This document shows, piece after piece, positions 63,956 to 64,000 of a stretch of DNA of 64,000 bases (positions within the stretch are counted from its first letter, which is position 1; the number at the start of each line of letters is the position of its first letter). Below the pieces are notes generated by a model. That model ran no database searches. It worked only from the letters and a program-made list of their open reading frames with translations, and had not been told where the DNA came from. Source of the DNA: Aquiflexum sp. TKW24L (GTDB taxonomy: Bacteria; Bacteroidota; Bacteroidia; Cytophagales; Cyclobacteriaceae); contig NZ_JAMFLG010000008.1 in NCBI RefSeq assembly GCF_023502205.1, positions 117,810 through 181,809 of the forward strand, in the 5' to 3' direction. The position numbers and the translations under genes are program-made.

Positions 63956-64000
63956 TCGCAAAAGAACTTCGGTCTTCGTCCCGATAGCTATCCATAGCTA

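Noticed and set aside
63956..64000. Possible dispersed repeat at the window end (CTTCGTCCCGATAGCTAT)
   Set aside because: Cut off by the window edge and only one copy visible, so it cannot be judged.

Overview
The window looks like a chromosome segment of a Bacteroidota, order Cytophagales, probably family Cyclobacteriaceae. Pointers are a GldD gliding lipoprotein, an ECF sigma/FecR/TonB-receptor/DUF4249 locus, an Oar-like TonB receptor, a YtxJ-type bacillithiol protein, a DUF4403 lipoprotein, moderate-to-low G+C and candidate TAnnTTTG promoter boxes. I saw no rRNA, tRNA, CRISPR array, intact insertion sequence or prophage. The genus is inference.

Region 1 (1-16.1 kb) is a surface polysaccharide locus. 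A tightly packed plus-strand operon holds the end of a Wzz-like chain-length protein, a Wzx flippase, three methyltransferases (one is only a wreck), GT2 and GT4 glycosyltransferases, an SDR epimerase, a Wzy/ligase-like membrane protein, a hexapeptide acyltransferase and a DUF1972 glycosyltransferase. Mannose-1-phosphate guanylyltransferase and the initiating undecaprenyl-phosphate sugar transferase lie just downstream on the minus strand, separated by a 2H phosphoesterase and a double-domain universal stress protein. Together they give precursor, initiation, assembly, modification, flipping and polymerisation.

Region 2 (16-34.5 kb) is mixed metabolism: a methyltransferase, a SAF-domain oxidoreductase, a secreted GH130-like glycosidase, an HNH nuclease, MaoC and quinone-reductase genes welded together by a dispersed repeat, an M20 dipeptidase, a DsbD-like thiol reductase, an orphan antitoxin-like gene, a sugar-kinase-like APH protein, a sodium:solute symporter, gldD, DinB, nitroreductase, a frameshifted RNA ligase, a methyltransferase and an S10 carboxypeptidase.

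Region 3 (34.5-50.5 kb) holds a 110-bp tandem repeat with hairpins, an aldo/keto reductase-RidA fusion next to an amino acid permease, a SNF2 helicase with purU, the sigma/FecR/TonB/DUF4249 uptake locus, a GH-D-like lipoprotein and an exported beta carbonic anhydrase.

Region 4 (50.5-64 kb) holds two tandem PPK2 genes (the second with a degenerate P-loop), a membrane-protein gene broken by a 13-bp tandem duplication, a repeat-rich gap, an atypical pyruvate kinase, an exported metallophosphoesterase, an Oar-like receptor, YhhN lysoplasmalogenase, YtxJ, a DUF4403 lipoprotein, a DUF2442/DUF4160 pair, and a DUF6922 gene joined to a decayed AbiEii-like toxin end.

I did not find a clear new multi-gene system. 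The strongest unexpected signals are decay and repeat events caught in the act: the 13-bp duplication, the RNA ligase frameshift, the repeat-fused MaoC/oxidoreductase junction, the collapsed toxin-antitoxin locus and the 110-bp hairpin array. The most interesting functional leads are the AKR-RidA fusion with its permease and the degenerate second PPK2.
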